Origin: Cladopsammia gracilis
Lineage: Eukaryota > Cnidaria > Anthozoa > Scleractinia > Dendrophylliidae
Length of the DNA: 64,000 bases
NCBI GenBank assembly: GCA_022457155.1
Contig: JAJGOT010000121.1
Coordinates: 721,001-785,000 of the forward strand
Direction: 5' to 3'
A program made the translations under genes and the position numbers. The notes below the pieces were generated by a model. The model had not been told where the DNA came from, ran no database searches, and worked only from the letters and a program-made list of their open reading frames with translations. Below, one piece after another: positions 11,587 through 23,313 of the stretch (positions within the stretch are counted from its first letter, which is position 1; each line of letters opens with the position of its first letter).

Positions 11587-11712
11587 TTAAATACGAACAC
11601 CTTAATAATTTATTAACAATTAAAATAACTATTTAAAATACATTAAAATTCTAATACGATAAGATATGTACATTTGAAATGGTATAATAAAAGATTCCTC
11701 AACATTACATTT
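11551..11712 (-). mobile_element. Minus-strand copy of the LINE 3' end with (ATT)n tail
   Basis: The ATT run at 11551-11586 is followed by the reverse complement of the 10340-10450 sequence (CTAATACGATAAGATATGTAC). It is therefore a second, inverted 3' fragment of the same retroelement family. Confidence 0.65.
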
Positions 11713-12150
11713 TTAAAATCAAACTGATCATTGTCATAAAAAAAATAATAATTATTATTACTTTATTATTATTATTTTTTCATTTATTCATCTGTTTTAA
11801 TTGCTGGCTGGGAAACAGACATTTTAGTGTGTTATGCTGGGAAAAAGGAACAGACATTTTTCTAAGCAACGTAGAAGAACACCTGGAAATGCTTTTATAT
11901 CATTTATTTTAATTTATTTGAGTAAAATAATACATTTTGCCAAAGATTGTTTGTTGGGTGCCCTGAGTTAGCACTTTCCGTTTTACAGTTTACACAATAT
12001 CAGCGGCAAAAAGAAAATACAGTTAATGGACAAACAAAGATTGAAAATTTGAACATCAGCGTTTATGAATTGTATTGTTCTCAAATCCAAAAGTCAAGGG
12101 TAGTAAACATATCTTTCCTGCGGTGCTGTTTGATATGTCATAAAAAGTGC
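11713..12150. other. Intergenic, nothing recognised
   Basis: AT-rich sequence without conserved reading frames or clear repeats. Confidence 0.45.
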
Positions 12151-13450
12151 TTCTCACTTTTAAATCTATGGATAAAATCTTAAAGTGTCACCATTCAAAT
12201 GAAAGCTAGCGAGCAGTACTTTCCTGTGGTGCTGTTCATTTAGCTGTTTCTAACTTTTGAGGCTGCGGATGAAATTTGAAGTTTGACATTGTAATCAAAA
12301 TTGTTGATCACTGTTTCAGCAGCATTATTTTCTCAATGCATCATAACAATTCTACTGGATGGTTGTTATGTTTGAGTCATATGGATTAAAACTTAAAATT
12401 GTGACATTTTTATGATAGTTATCAACACTTTTTTGTTTGAGGTAATGTTCACTATGTTTACTATGCTAATTTTGTGAATGGAATTATTTAGCTGATTTTG
12501 TTTTTTGGATTTAAGGTGATCTCCTAAACAATTTATCACGCAGTAAAGTAATACTTATTTATAAGAGTACAAAATAAAGTCCGTTCTTAGCAAAATCTCA
12601 GTCTAGAAATTTTCTCAAAACGTTCTTAAATTGTGACGAATACCAGTCTCAATGTTCTTATGAAAAGAGTTCTCATAAGAAAAAAGTGTAAAGCTACACG
12701 TAACATGGTTGATTTGTCAGTGGGGTTTGCTTGGTCATGAAAGCAAAGAAACTGACAGTATTTCCCATGTTTTTTTTTACGTTCTTAAGGTTTCCCAAAT
12801 AACTTTACCTCTAGCAATTATTTGTCAACTTATACAATGGATAGTGTAGTCACAGCGCTAATGTACATAGAGTTATGTACTGTATGTGGTACTTGGTGAT
12901 CGCTCTAAAAAAAGCTTTAATTAGCCGTACTTTTCTTTCCCGTGGTACTGTTTATTTAACTTTAGTTTTGAGTCTTCGGATGCATGGATGAATTGCTAGA
13001 AAAGTGTGAGTGTAAGTTATCGAGTGCCTATAAATTTAATTATAGCTGTGTCGTGTTAACTCGGCTGCTCCAAATTTTTCATATTCTGTAAATAAGATTC
13101 TTTTAAAGTGTGACCCTTCAAATGATAGCTACTGAAAATTATTATACTGTACAATGTGATCAGTCTACCTTTTGAGTCTGTGAAAGAGATTCTGAAGTAT
13201 GACCATTCAAATGAAAGCTATTGAGCAGTACTTTCCTGTGGTGCTGTTTATTATACTGTACAAGGCGGAACTAACTTTTGAGTCTGTGGATGGAATCCTA
13301 AGGTTTAACCATTCAAATGAAAGCCATTGAGCAGTACTTAAAAGTTGCACACGTTGTTCTAACTTTTAAGTTTAGTCTGTGGATGGAATCCTACAGGGTA
13401 ACCTTTCTAATAAAGCTACTGAACAGTACTGAAACCTGTATGTGGGGTTG
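12151..13450. repeat. Degenerate dispersed/tandem repeat, unit about 100-115 bp
   Basis: The phrase ACCATTCAAATGAAAGCTA, then GAGCAGTACTTTCCTGTGG and CTAACTTTTGAGTCTGTGGATG, recurs at about 12190, 13205 and 13310, with weaker matches near 13110 and 13400. Divergence between units is high, so this looks like an old array. Confidence 0.65.
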
Positions 13451-14245
13451 ATAATGATGTGGTACAAAGTGGTTCTAACATGTGTATAATCATGCAGCGA
13501 AGAAAAATGATAAAATGCAACTGACATGTGCCAGCACAATACACACAAGCGCGGAGGTTACGATACGATATCCTAATTACAGTACGTTATTAGCCAAAGC
13601 GTATTTTAACCGTATGTTTTGTAAATAAATTCACGACTCGAACTGGAACAATTAATTAGATGTTAAATGTATCCAAAATGTATAAAATGTCCGATGACGT
13701 TTTTGCTTTGTAGAAAAGTAAGAGAAAATAACATTTTGCTTTAAAATGTTTGGCATTGTACAGTCCTAATTTCAGAAATAGAAAATTATGTATTTTTTCC
13801 CTGTCAAACATGTTAATTACCTTTATATTGAATGACCAAAATCCAATTTTTACTTTAGTGCGGAACACATGTTTTGTAGAATATTCTCTAGTACGTCTTA
13901 AAACTAATAAAGTTGGATAGCTCTGTCTTGGCAATATCAACTCAAAAGAAAAGCTATTAAATTTGTAACCTTACTGTTATAGAGTTATATACTGTTACTG
14001 TTATAGAGGTTTTGCACGGCAGCCATGTTGCATCGCAGGAACAATGAAAATTTTTTATATTAGAAAGAACATTCTTTCCCATAGGAAAAGAATCTAATGT
14101 TCCTGCCATGCACTATGGCTGCCGTGAAAAACCTCTATTGCTTAAATGATCACCCACATTTCTTCCATCCTTTTCACAACGTGTTTTCCATTGAGAGATA
14201 TATAATATTCATATTGCCACGAACGTGGGACAAAGGAAACAAACC
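13451..14245. other. Intergenic with a short palindrome
   Basis: TTTTGCACGGCAGCCATGTTGC (14010) is inverted at 14105-14135 (GCACTATGGCTGCCGTGAAAA) around a short AT-rich loop, probably a small MITE. Nothing else is recognised. Confidence 0.45.
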
Positions 14246-14332
14246 TGAGTCCCCGACAGGATTCACTAAAAAAAAAACCTATGACCTTCTGCACACCGGG
14301 CAGATGCTCTAACCACTGAGCTACGAGAGACT
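14246..14332 (-). mobile_element. tRNA-Thr(GGT)-like SINE head with broken B box
   Basis: On the minus strand it reads AGTCTCTCGTAGCTCAGTGG (acceptor strand and A box), an anticodon stem TCTGC/GCAGA with loop CCGGTGT (anticodon GGT), and GAATCCTGTCGGGGACT as the 3' acceptor strand. The two ends pair over 7 bp with wobbles. The T-arm is interrupted by a run of T and AGT between GGTT and GAATCC, so it is not a functional tRNA gene. It is followed by non-tRNA sequence, as in a SINE. Confidence 0.6.
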
Positions 14333-14705
14333 TATGGCGAGTTAGGCCATATACTAGGTTCACACACTGGTCGGATGCTCTAACCACTGAGCTACGAGAG
14401 ACTCGTGGCGAGCTAGGCCATATACTAGGTTCACACACCGGTCGGATGCTCTAACCACTGAGCTACGAGAGACTCGTGGCGAGTTAGGCCATATACTAGG
14501 TTCACACACCGGTCGGATGCTCTAACCACTGAGCTACGAGAGACTCGTGGCGAGTTAGGCCATATACTAGGTTCACACACCGGTCGGATGCTCTAACCAC
14601 TGAGCAACGAGAGACTTATGGCGGGCTTAGGCCGTATACTAGATTCACATACCGGTCGGATGCTCTAACCACTGAGCTACGAGAGACTTACGACGAGCTA
14701 GGCCA
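14300..14705 (-). repeat. 71-bp tandem array built from the 5' half of the tRNA-like element, 6 copies
   Basis: GCTCTAACCACTGAGC recurs at 14306, 14377, 14448, 14519, 14590 and 14662, a 71-bp period (last 72). Each unit carries the A-box-like TAGCTCAGTGG on the minus strand plus a linker (CCTAGTATATGGCC), but no B box. Confidence 0.88.
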
Positions 14706-14766
14706 TAAACAAGGCTCATGTATGACATACATCCTGTACACTGCTAGGATCACCTCACATGTTTTC

Positions 14767-14771
<5 letters not shown>

Positions 14772-14858
<87 letters not shown>

Positions 14859-14860
14859 TT
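14772..14860. repeat. (TA)n microsatellite
   Basis: An almost pure AT dinucleotide run of about 75 bp followed by ATACATATATATATATTTTTTTTT. It can extrude as a hairpin. Confidence 0.92.
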
Positions 14861-14929
14861 TTTTTTCATTCATGTACACTCTATATAATTTATAGATGAC
14901 CTTCACTTTCTCTTCGTCAAAAGCCTCTT

Positions 14930-15285
14930 CGTTTTGTTTTAGACCAGTTATTTACCAGGATGTACAATATATAGATAGTGTTATAATAGTCTCTACCTTT
15001 CCTGTATAAATCAATTAATCCAGAAATCATCGAATAGCTCTGCTTACATCCACAGACATAATTTCATAAAATGTTCTAGAAGGGAAGGTACAAAGGATCT
15101 CGACGAAAACATTTTGTTTTACACAGGATATTTATAAGGATCTACAATGTATAGATAATGTTATAATAACCAACCTTTGCTGTATAACACAATTAATCCT
15201 GAATTCTTAGAGCACCTCTACTTGCATCCACAAACATAATTTCTGAATTCATGAAAAAATTCTGGAAGGGAACTCACTAAGTATA
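14930..15285. repeat. Diverged tandem duplication, two copies of about 175 bp
   Basis: 14930-15104 and 15107-15285 share, in order, TTTGTTTTA, GGATCTACAA/GGATGTACAA, ATAGATARTGTTATAATA, CTGTATAA, CAATTAATCC, CATCCACARACATAATTTC and GGAAGGGAA. There is no coding content. Confidence 0.65.
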
Positions 15286-17926
15286 TCGATGAGTCATTTA
15301 AGATCGATATTTTAAGATTTTTTACATGAGGTGCGGAAAGCGTCAGCTGGATAAAAAGGATATGTTAATTAGAAGAGCGTTTTCTTTATTTATAATTGAC
15401 AACTAACGCTTGAAGCTATCGCAAAATGAAATCTTTATGACAGCTTTGTCCTTCCGCCGTTTAACATTTAGGAATTTGGATTTTTTTTGTGTTTTGCTCG
15501 GTGCCGATATTTTAATCAACAGCTGAATAAAGTACATTTAGGTTCGCACGAAAATAGTATGAGCAAATACTAAAAATAATCGTCTGTCAGTTTGAGCTAA
15601 CAAAAATACAAAAAGTGTATTTATTAAAACATATCTGGCTGCCATTATGATGGAATCCGTTTTAACTATATAACATTTTGAATTTTTATGTTCAAACTGG
15701 CTAAAATAGCTTATCAATCGAATATTGTAAAACAAAGAGCGGCAACTTGTAAAAATATACATTAGTGTGGAATATAATAAACGCCGGGCAATTTGTCTTA
15801 ATTTAATCCGTTCTTAATATTTTGCATTTGGGACTAGCTGATCGATAAATTAAATGAAAAACAGACTAACGGGCAGAAAGATCATCTTGTTAATTGAAAA
15901 AAAGAGCTTTGCCGAGTGAAGGCAAATTAAAGTCGACATACATTTGTGCGACTTTCATTATGATTATTATTTTTTTCAACCCATTCAACCCTAATCAAGT
16001 TTCTCCTTTCTTGTCGCCATACATTTATTATGATCTTAAGACAGTGGTGGGGAAATGGTGCTAAAATATCAAGGGAATTCATCTGGGGTGATGATACCCT
16101 CGATTCTCAGAACCTCTCAGATAGCTTTTAAGCATTGCTATTATATACAAGGAGACGTTTGATGCTCATCACCATTATGGCTTAAAGGATTAAGTCTAGA
16201 CTTGTTTTAGTTCGACTTATGAGAGCAACGAAGTCACGAGACGAGCGTCACTTAGTTGAGAAAGTCAAGGTCACTTCTGACATTTCGAGATGGTTAACTG
16301 TTGTGATATTTACACTTTTACTTGGTTCTAAAAGAGAAAATGTCAGCTTGTATTTTAATGCTTCCTGCGTCAAACAAAAAGTTAGATATTGTATGTATAT
16401 TGTGGCTGTTTAGGAATGAACATTATCGGAATAATATAAAACATATTTTAAAAGTTCGAAAACGTCACAAATCAAGGTACAGTTGTTTAATAAAATGTCA
16501 ATATCAAATAGGGGGGGGGGGGGGGGCAGGGGTGGTGTATTGGTGAGGGCACTCGACTACCCCCCCCCCACCCCCCCCCTCTCTTCAAAAACCAACACTT
16601 CCAAATACCAATTAGATCTACAAAGTGTCCCCAATTAGTACTCGCGTGCGAAATACCTTTGACACTTAAATAAAGTGATTTAATTAATTAATTAATTTAC
16701 TTATCTATTTATTTATGGAATCCAAATACGGATTGGTTAGCTCCTGGTCTGGGTGAAAGAAAAACACATGTACATGTTGATTGGTCATCCGCTCTATCAA
16801 AAAAGGGAGTGTCATACTAAAATCATGTACAGATCTGTACAATCTAAAATTTGTACATCGCTTGCTGTAAAAACTGATCCATACGGCAATGAGAAGAGAT
16901 TGAGACAGAAGTGAAACAATAATAATAATAATAAAAAAACAAACAAACAAATAAACAGTTGAATATATTTGCCCCCAGGGTTGGTTTCCATGTGCTCTTT
17001 TTCTCTCTTTAACTTTTCTTCCGCCGATTTTTTTGTTCGTCCTTTTCTATTATCCCTTGCCCGACTAACTGCCCTCGGGTACCCGAGGATGGTTTATTCT
17101 GTGCCCTGTGAGATGTTGAACCTGATTTTGAGCACAACAAGTGTTTTTAAAACATAATCGCTTGGCTATAACGCTACGTCTGGGAAAGAACGACTTCACG
17201 AAAAAGGTCACGAAGAAGAAAATGGAAAGGAGAGAAGACGTAGTACTGAAACTTTTCATATATTTTTACATCCCACCACCTGCAGTTGTTAGTGTTTTGG
17301 GGAGTAACATCTTATCCGTAAGAATAAACTTTCTTCATCAGATAAACGTTTTGGGGCATGAAATGGCGTGGACGCCGTGTTGGCAGAAGGCAATAAATGT
17401 TCTGCAATAAATATCCTGCTAATTCTTTTACATTCAGCGAATTGCCTTTATTCATAAAATAGCAATATCATTGAATATATACAATAATAATAATACATAC
17501 ATACAATATTCACGTTCGATGCCCATCGGGTCTCCCGCTCATATTTTAACTATCTCTTATAATTATAAAATCAATTAAAAGTTATGAACATCTATCACTA
17601 AAAGCTATTACGGGAGTACATATAGTCACATATTATGTGACTGTTTACATCTATAGACACGAATATTTTTATGTAAATGTTACAATATGTGATAAATTAA
17701 TTTCCTTTATATACTGAACGGCAAACTCGCCGATGTTCATCGGCGAAGTGATTCCGTCTGTATATAAGAGGAACACCAAATCTCGCCGATGATTGTAGTG
17801 GTATGGGAACGTGAGACAACACCAAATCTCGCCGATGACAACGTACCGCTCACTATATCGATGAAGGTTGGTAAGGATCTACTCAACTAAAGCAAAGAAA
17901 TCTGATGTAAAATTATAATCTTTAAT
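15286..17926. other. Intergenic with G/C homopolymers and simple repeats
   Basis: G16 at 16511-16526, two C runs of 9-10 at 16560-16579, a (TTAA)n run near 16681, and an imperfect repeat of CTCGCCGATG at 17728-17840. No supported gene. Confidence 0.45.
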
Positions 17927-18448
17927 TTACTGGACCAAGATGTAGCCCATTGCTTTGAAATCTTTTGTTTCGTCATCTACTCTGTCTGCTGCTACATTTC
18001 CACAGGTATTGGAATTATCTGGTTTCCCTCCCATACCAAATCCAACTCTGCTACGACAGAAAACGCAGTTGCCTGGTCGGTCGTTACCAAGGATACCGAT
18101 TCTTGCTTTGGAAAAGGAACTAGACCTACACTTAGCGTTAAACCCTTCCCTGTTACAATATTGCTGCAAGAACGCCTCGGAACCTATCAGTTTCTTCCAT
18201 GTGTTTCGACCACTTGACGTGGAGCGGTAGTTGCCGTCAGCAATCAGAGAGAAAAGAGAGTTGGCGTCCTTGTTGATAGTAATAAACTTGATCTGATGGC
18301 CGATCTTCATACCGAGACAAATCTTGGAGAACGGTGTGTTCCAGTAGGATGGAAGTTTGGTCTCTTGATGGTCAAACCCAGTCTTCCCTCCTGCAAGATT
18401 GTGTGCGTTTCTGTCAATCCATAATGGAGAATCGTAATGAAAAGTTCT
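17927..18448 (-). CDS. Exon 4: C-terminal fibrinogen-like domain and stop
   Basis: It starts after GAATTCCAG with [20 protein letters not shown], continues through [39 protein letters not shown] and ARIGILGND, and ends GYILVQ-TAA at 17929-17927. It is one open frame of 174 codons including the stop. Confidence 0.87.
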   Translation of the reverse strand, partial: RTFHYDSPLWIDRNAHNLAGGKTGFDHQETKLPSYWNTPFSKICLGMKIGHQIKFITINKDANSLFSLIADGNYRSTSSGRNTWKKLIGSEAFLQQYCNREGFNAKCRSSSFSKARIGILGNDRPGNCVFCRSRVGFGMGGKPDNSNTCGNVAADRVDDETKDFKAMGYILVQ

Positions 18449-21400
18449 CTGGAATTCAAAGCGAGAAGAACAGTTTATTTTGTAGTTTTAGAATACGCGA
18501 AGCAGAGACGGAGTCGGGGCAAACATACAAATATTCTCTCCTTCATTCCCACTTTCGGTTGTAAATTTTTCTCGGTAGGGTCGCAGCTCTTAGAACCTTC
18601 TATTTTCATTGGCCTTGTAAAACACAGCTGCTATTGTTTTTAGGGTTAGGGCCCGTTGTTGTGTTGTTTGTCCCATTGTTATCTCTAAGGGTGGCAAGCC
18701 AATGGTGTGAGACCTTCTAAGAGCTGCGACATCACCCATTTTTCTTGGTACATCCGCTGATCAGTGCATACGGCTTGCGCATTTATTTTGCCCGTTCCAA
18801 AAACGATAGGTATTGATCACCTGCCTTACCTTGGAAACGGCGTCGGAAGGAGGAGAGGGTGCAGAGTTGGACGAAGAAGCTGCAGGGGAGCAGTGGGCAA
18901 ATGGGGGAGTGGGGGGGAGTTTTGTGGAGCAAAAAGTATAGGAGAGGGGAGGGTCCGAAGGTTGTTTCGTATTTATGCACGAGGTGTCTGATAGGAGCCT
19001 TTGATATCGGTAATATTACACCACAGCGTTTTATAATTATTTACATACTTTATTTTAATCTGCTTTGGCATGCTTTCTCGAGCTACTTTTTTTGTCTAAT
19101 TATTGAATAAATATCAAATTTGAAATTGTTGACAAAAACGTCAATAATTGATATATGCAAACCTTTGTGCCGTCGATCTTCATGGCCAGTGTCCATCCTC
19201 CATCTCCGCACCCGAAGTCCACCATGTGACAATAAACAGTAACGTTTTGTGAACCAAACTTCAGCGTATAAACTTGACTCTTCGACGAACTATTAGGGAA
19301 ATCGACCATTAATATACCTACATTATAGTTAAAAAATTTAAAATTTTGGTAAATTTTCCACTCATGTTGAACCATACTGTAAAGTAGCATAAGCGCCCAT
19401 AATGACCACATAATTATTTTAAATTTTCCTGTCGTTTTAAAACTCATCTTACGGCTGAAATTATTCAAACAGGATTTCCTGCGAGAAGGGAAATTTGAAT
19501 ATTATATAATACTCGAGTGCAACTCTCTTTTCTATCTCTGGTGGTCGCTTACCGGAGGTCTTAATTTTGAATCGTTCTCAAGTCCACCAAGGAGAGATTT
19601 TCCCGCCATCTTGAAAACAAGAGCGAGATCACGAGGTCGCGGGTCAACCAATCAGACCACTTAAATCAAAATTTGGGTGCATAAATTTGCACTTATATAC
19701 GGTATACTGAGAACTGTAACGAAAACTGGATAAACTCCGAATAGTTGTATTGTTTGCATTCTGAAAGTATGCAAGCTAGTATATCAAACGACATCTTACT
19801 CGACTAATACTGTTTTTTTTTCTTTGCATGTAGCTTTATATGATACATTACGACTGATGCTCGATCAACCTGTAACTTTTCATATATATTTATCTATACT
19901 AACAGTAGTTTTTTTTACGAATATAGTTTTGTTTTATATGAATTGATCCTCAATATTGAAATGAATTAAACTTCAATATTGATACGTTATATTTTGTGTC
20001 AAAACACGGAGAAGAAAGAATTTGGTGATGCTAAGATTAGAAAAGACCAACTAAAGAAAATTAGTGACATTTTGAAGCTCTTTTTGCGACTACTTTTGTG
20101 TACGAAACTCCGCTTACAAAGCATTCTTAGTTTAAAAATACAGTAATTGCGCAACCACCCGTAATCGATTACTAGTACAGGCAGAACCTTTGGTAACAAC
20201 TAACCGCACTTTTTCTTTAATTTTGCGCCCTTGTAAGCCACCGTACCTGTGAGACTTACAACTGTAAGTTTAACATCCGTTCGTCTTAAAACAACAGTTG
20301 TTTAAAAGCTGTTGACAGACGTCTTGAGAAAGTAAAAAAAGAAACCTTTATTTTGATTTGTCGGTGCGTGCACTGTAGATTCAGAGGGTCTCAATGGGGT
20401 TAACCGTCAGCCGTCAAACGGCCTGAAATTTAACCGTTAACCGTCAAAGCTACCCCTCATTGAGTCCCTCGATTTATGGTCCGATTATTTAAACAAAGTC
20501 TAAACGGTTTATAAATTGGCCATTTTAAGAAGATAAATGCCTCAGTTTCTTTTCTATGCTACATGCTTTCTTCACACCGACGTTACATTCATTATTTGAC
20601 TTAACATTCATTATTCTTTATTCACATTCAAACCTTAAATATTCCTTATTCATTTTCTTTTCTAAGCCGTTATTAATTATTCATTATTCCGCTTCCACCC
20701 GAGATTACAGTGAACAAGGTTTATTTATTAGGGTTGGCGAAATTAAGATTTCTAGACCGTTCGTCATGAAATAAAAATTAATGAACTGTAATCCACTTTC
20801 ATCCTTGCAATTCTGCAATTCTGCACTTTTTCTGTTTTGCTCCATAGAGTATTTTTTTTTATTCAATTAAATTAATATTTGGTGGCATCTGGCGATATAA
20901 CATAGAAATTAAGTAAATATAGATTACTTCATTGGCGGGACAGTGTGACTCCCTTTAAGTGTACTTTGTCTAAAGAAGTAAAACAACGTTGCAAACTTAC
21001 TTGTCTTTTTCGTATTGTTCTTTGCATGAAGAGACTTCAGCGGCAAAAAAGATAGAGAAACAGAAGAAAATATTAAAATAAAAATTACTAAAAAAAACAA
21101 CGCTTTTCGAAAGATGAAAGGAAAACCAAAGAAGAATACTAAAATGTCCCGGAGTATTGTAAAATGATTCAAACATAAGGCGCCCTTACAAATATTTTTG
21201 TCCAACTATATCAATTCATAATCCATTTACCTGATGGCGTAGACTTGGGAAGAGAGGTTTTGTTGACCAACGTAATAAGATGTTCCAGTTTCGTTTCTAA
21301 AGCCTCGATGGCATATTTAAGGCTCGAATCCTGATGCAGATTACAATGACAATTACAATCATTAACCGGCGCCTCGTCGCACTGGCTGCCTTTAGAGGGA

Positions 21401-21498
21401 TCGTGTATTGTTTGGTCGTTAATTGACTTCACCATCGAAGGCTTGGCACCATTCACAACAGTAAAAATCAGGGCAACCAAAACAAATAGCGAACGCAT
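17927..21498 (-). CDS. Secreted fibrinogen-related (FReD/intelectin-like) matrix protein, complete 4-exon gene
   Basis: Exons 21498-21231, 21034-21001, 19289-19163 and 18448-17927 join in phases 1, 2 and 0, giving 951 nt (316 residues plus TAA). The N-terminus [18 protein letters not shown] is a signal peptide. Next come a Cys-rich CNCHCN motif and a short amphipathic helix ([19 protein letters not shown], possible trimerising coiled coil). The C-terminal domain has [54 protein letters not shown] and GFGMGG, ending GYILVQ. The FReD core GGWT is present; the canonical fibrinogen C-terminus is diverged. Similar proteins are reported from coral skeletal organic matrix (recalled, not searched). 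A tandem paralogue lies upstream at 24496-29237. Probably extracellular; ligand unknown. Confidence 0.87.
18580..18730. mobile_element. Short MITE in intron 3 of the fibrinogen-like gene
   Basis: The terminal inverted repeats GTCGCAGCTCTTAGAA (left) and TTCTAAGAGCTGCGAC (right) enclose a 150-bp element, with CATTGGCCTTG/CAAGCCAATG also inverted inside. The rest of the intron (18731-19162) holds nothing recognised. Confidence 0.65.
19163..19289 (-). CDS. Exon 3: N-terminal part of the fibrinogen-like domain
   Basis: Acceptor TTTCCCTAATAG and donor AAAG before GTTTGC. The 127-nt exon reads [20 protein letters not shown], then [18 protein letters not shown] nearer candidate acceptor (AATGTAG at about 19313) was rejected because its phase would put the exon out of frame. 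Confidence 0.8.
19290..21000. other. Intron 2 of the fibrinogen-like gene; nothing recognised
   Basis: AT-rich. It contains a short partly palindromic stretch of GTTAACCGTCAGCCGTCAAACGG type near 20400. No extra exon with family residues was found. Confidence 0.45.
21001..21034 (-). CDS. Exon 2: 34-nt micro-exon
   Basis: It lies between CCGCTGAAG and GTAAGT and encodes [10 protein letters not shown]. The paralogue has the matching 43-nt exon at 28287-28329 with an identical 3' end and donor. Phase 1 in, phase 2 out restores the frame into exon 3, which is the main support. Confidence 0.78.
21231..21498 (-). CDS. Exon 1 of fibrinogen-like gene: signal peptide, Cys pair, helix
   Basis: The ATG at 21498-21496 is placed so that the signal peptide is directly N-terminal; no in-frame upstream ATG is needed. 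The exon ends CCATCAG before GTAAAT, phase 1. Confidence 0.85.
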
Positions 21499-22680
21499 TT
21501 TGAGAATTAATCTGTAGTAGTGTGATTTTATGCGTATATCAACAGACTCCCCTTAGTTTGACAACTTGAATGACTGACTGCCATTCCGCATTCGTATTTA
21601 AGCGTCACAGGCTCACCCATGAGGGTTTATTTTAGGGCCATCAACCAAACATTGACGTGTATACACATATCCGGTCCCTTATTAGAAATATTTCAATAGA
21701 CTTTCCAAAATTAACTTCGTCTGACCACAGGTTTGTTAATACGGTGACGGATAATGATCAATATGGAAAGGTAATAATATTTTCTCAGTAAACGAAAATA
21801 TGTTGAGCATCAACACTGCACAATATAATGATACGCGTTTCAGTTATTATGTAAGCTTGGACACTCAAATAAAAGATGTTTACTTATTTCTATAATTCCG
21901 GCTCTGACGACTCATGTAAAGAGTGCTTTACCAATTCAGCTATTGCATTCTTTATATATTCATTTTTACCGGAGATCGTAGCGATCCAACAGAGATCCAA
22001 TTTTCCAATGTCGATCCAATATCGATCCTACATATATTGCTTGATGAGTCATATCATGAGATGTCACTGTGACGTCTAATTTCGATCAAGTGGTAGGATT
22101 GGTAAGGATTATGACGTCACTATTGGCGAGCCAACCGTGTTCCCGGTGTCCTCTCTTCTGGCGAATACTGAGTATTCTAACTTGTGTGTAAGATTTTCAC
22201 TGTTTTCGTATTGAAAATGGGCAATTGTTGCTGCAGTTTATCGCAGAACAAAACACCATAGTTTTCCGCTCAGTCACCGACTTTCAACTTCAATCCTTTA
22301 CTGTTTTGAGGTGGTCAATAGCGACGTCGCTATTGGTTTCCGACAATTTTCCCGATCGCTCTACGATTATGAAGGCCAAAAAGTTTCATTTTTCAACTTG
22401 CAATATCTCTGCGATGCCAAGTCCAATTGGTTTCAAACTTCAGAATATGTTTATTTGGTCCTCCTTCAACACATTGCACTAATACTGGAATAAAAGAAAA
22501 TATGTCCAATTTTTGGTTCATTTGACCTTTAATAGCAAATACAATAAGCCAGAGATTGTGGCTGTGGAGGCATGTCAGTCATCTTCGATAAAGGAAACTT
22601 CACTTGAATGCAAATTTCGTATTTTTAGCGGTTTCTATAAATGATTTCGCCATAAATAGAATCATGGCCAAACAGAGCAA
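21499..22680. other. Region upstream of the fibrinogen-like gene
   Basis: This should hold the promoter of the minus-strand gene starting at 21498; no clear TATA or other core element was assigned. It includes GATCCAA-type short repeats (21975-22030) and a CRE palindrome at 22112. No supported gene. Confidence 0.4.
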
Positions 22681-23313
22681 ACATGCGGCCAAATACAGTG
22701 TTTGTATACGAATCCAGTGTCAAATAATTTCAGTAATATTTCATTTTTCTTATATTTGTGAATTGAAAGCTTACGGTACTAGGAAGAAGATTTTACTCAT
22801 CAAGTTTGAGGGATATAGTTGTTTCAGAAAGCGTGCAATTGATTTTTTTTGTTTTCCAAAACGGTATGGAAACTGAACAAAAAAAAAAACAATTCAATGC
22901 TTTTTAACACAGCTATATTCCTCAAATTCAGTGAGTAAAATCGTTTCCCTAACATCCTGAGTTTTATATTAACAAATATCAAGAGAGGAAAAAGGGTAAG
23001 AGAGGCCATCACCCATACATGCCCTATTCCATAGGTAATCTGTCTCAGGTTATTTTTAGAAGCGTGGGTTATCCACGCGGAAACATTCGCGCCATGTGAT
23101 TGGCTGTTATCTAACCCCTTGGGATCTCTACAGCCTTGGTGCCGGTCTAAAAATAACTTGAGACAGATTACCTATGGAATAGGACATGTATGGGTGATGG
23201 CCTCTCTTACCCTATATTGCAAATTAATATATAAAAAAAAAAACATATATTTTACCAAAATTATTTGACACTGGATTCCCAAACAAACACTGTATTTTGC
23301 AGCATGTTTACCC
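22681..23313. mobile_element. Palindromic element with outer and inner inverted arms
   Basis: The outer arms (GTGTCAAATAATTT near 22720, inverted as AAATTATTTGACAC near 23260) and inner arms (GATTTTACTCA at 22791, inverted as TGAGTAAAATC at 22932) share one centre once the nested 219-bp MITE in the right half is removed. This implies an older foldback element later hit by a MITE. Confidence 0.6.
22994..23212. mobile_element. MITE nested in the right arm of a palindrome
   Basis: The terminal inverted repeats are about 70 bp: GGGTAAGAGAGGCCATCACC on the left and GGTGATGGCCTCTCTTACCC on the right, continuing through AATCTGTCTCAGGTTATTTTTAG with few mismatches. The central 85 bp is non-repetitive. 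Confidence 0.78.

Noticed and set aside
14246..14332. Functional tRNA-Thr gene
   Set aside because: The T-arm/B box is interrupted by a T run and the element continues into non-tRNA SINE-like sequence.
14300..14705. CRISPR-like array
   Set aside because: Units are contiguous 71-bp tandem copies without unique spacers, in a eukaryotic genome.
19290..19468. Longer first exon with start at 19468 for the fibrinogen-like gene
   Set aside because: The upstream residues lack a convincing signal peptide, and the signal-peptide exon at 21231-21498 plus micro-exon joins in phase to an acceptor at 19290.
22217..22261. Short frame MGNCCCSLSQNKTP as an N-myristoylated protein start
   Set aside because: It stops after 14 codons with no donor site in frame; probably chance.
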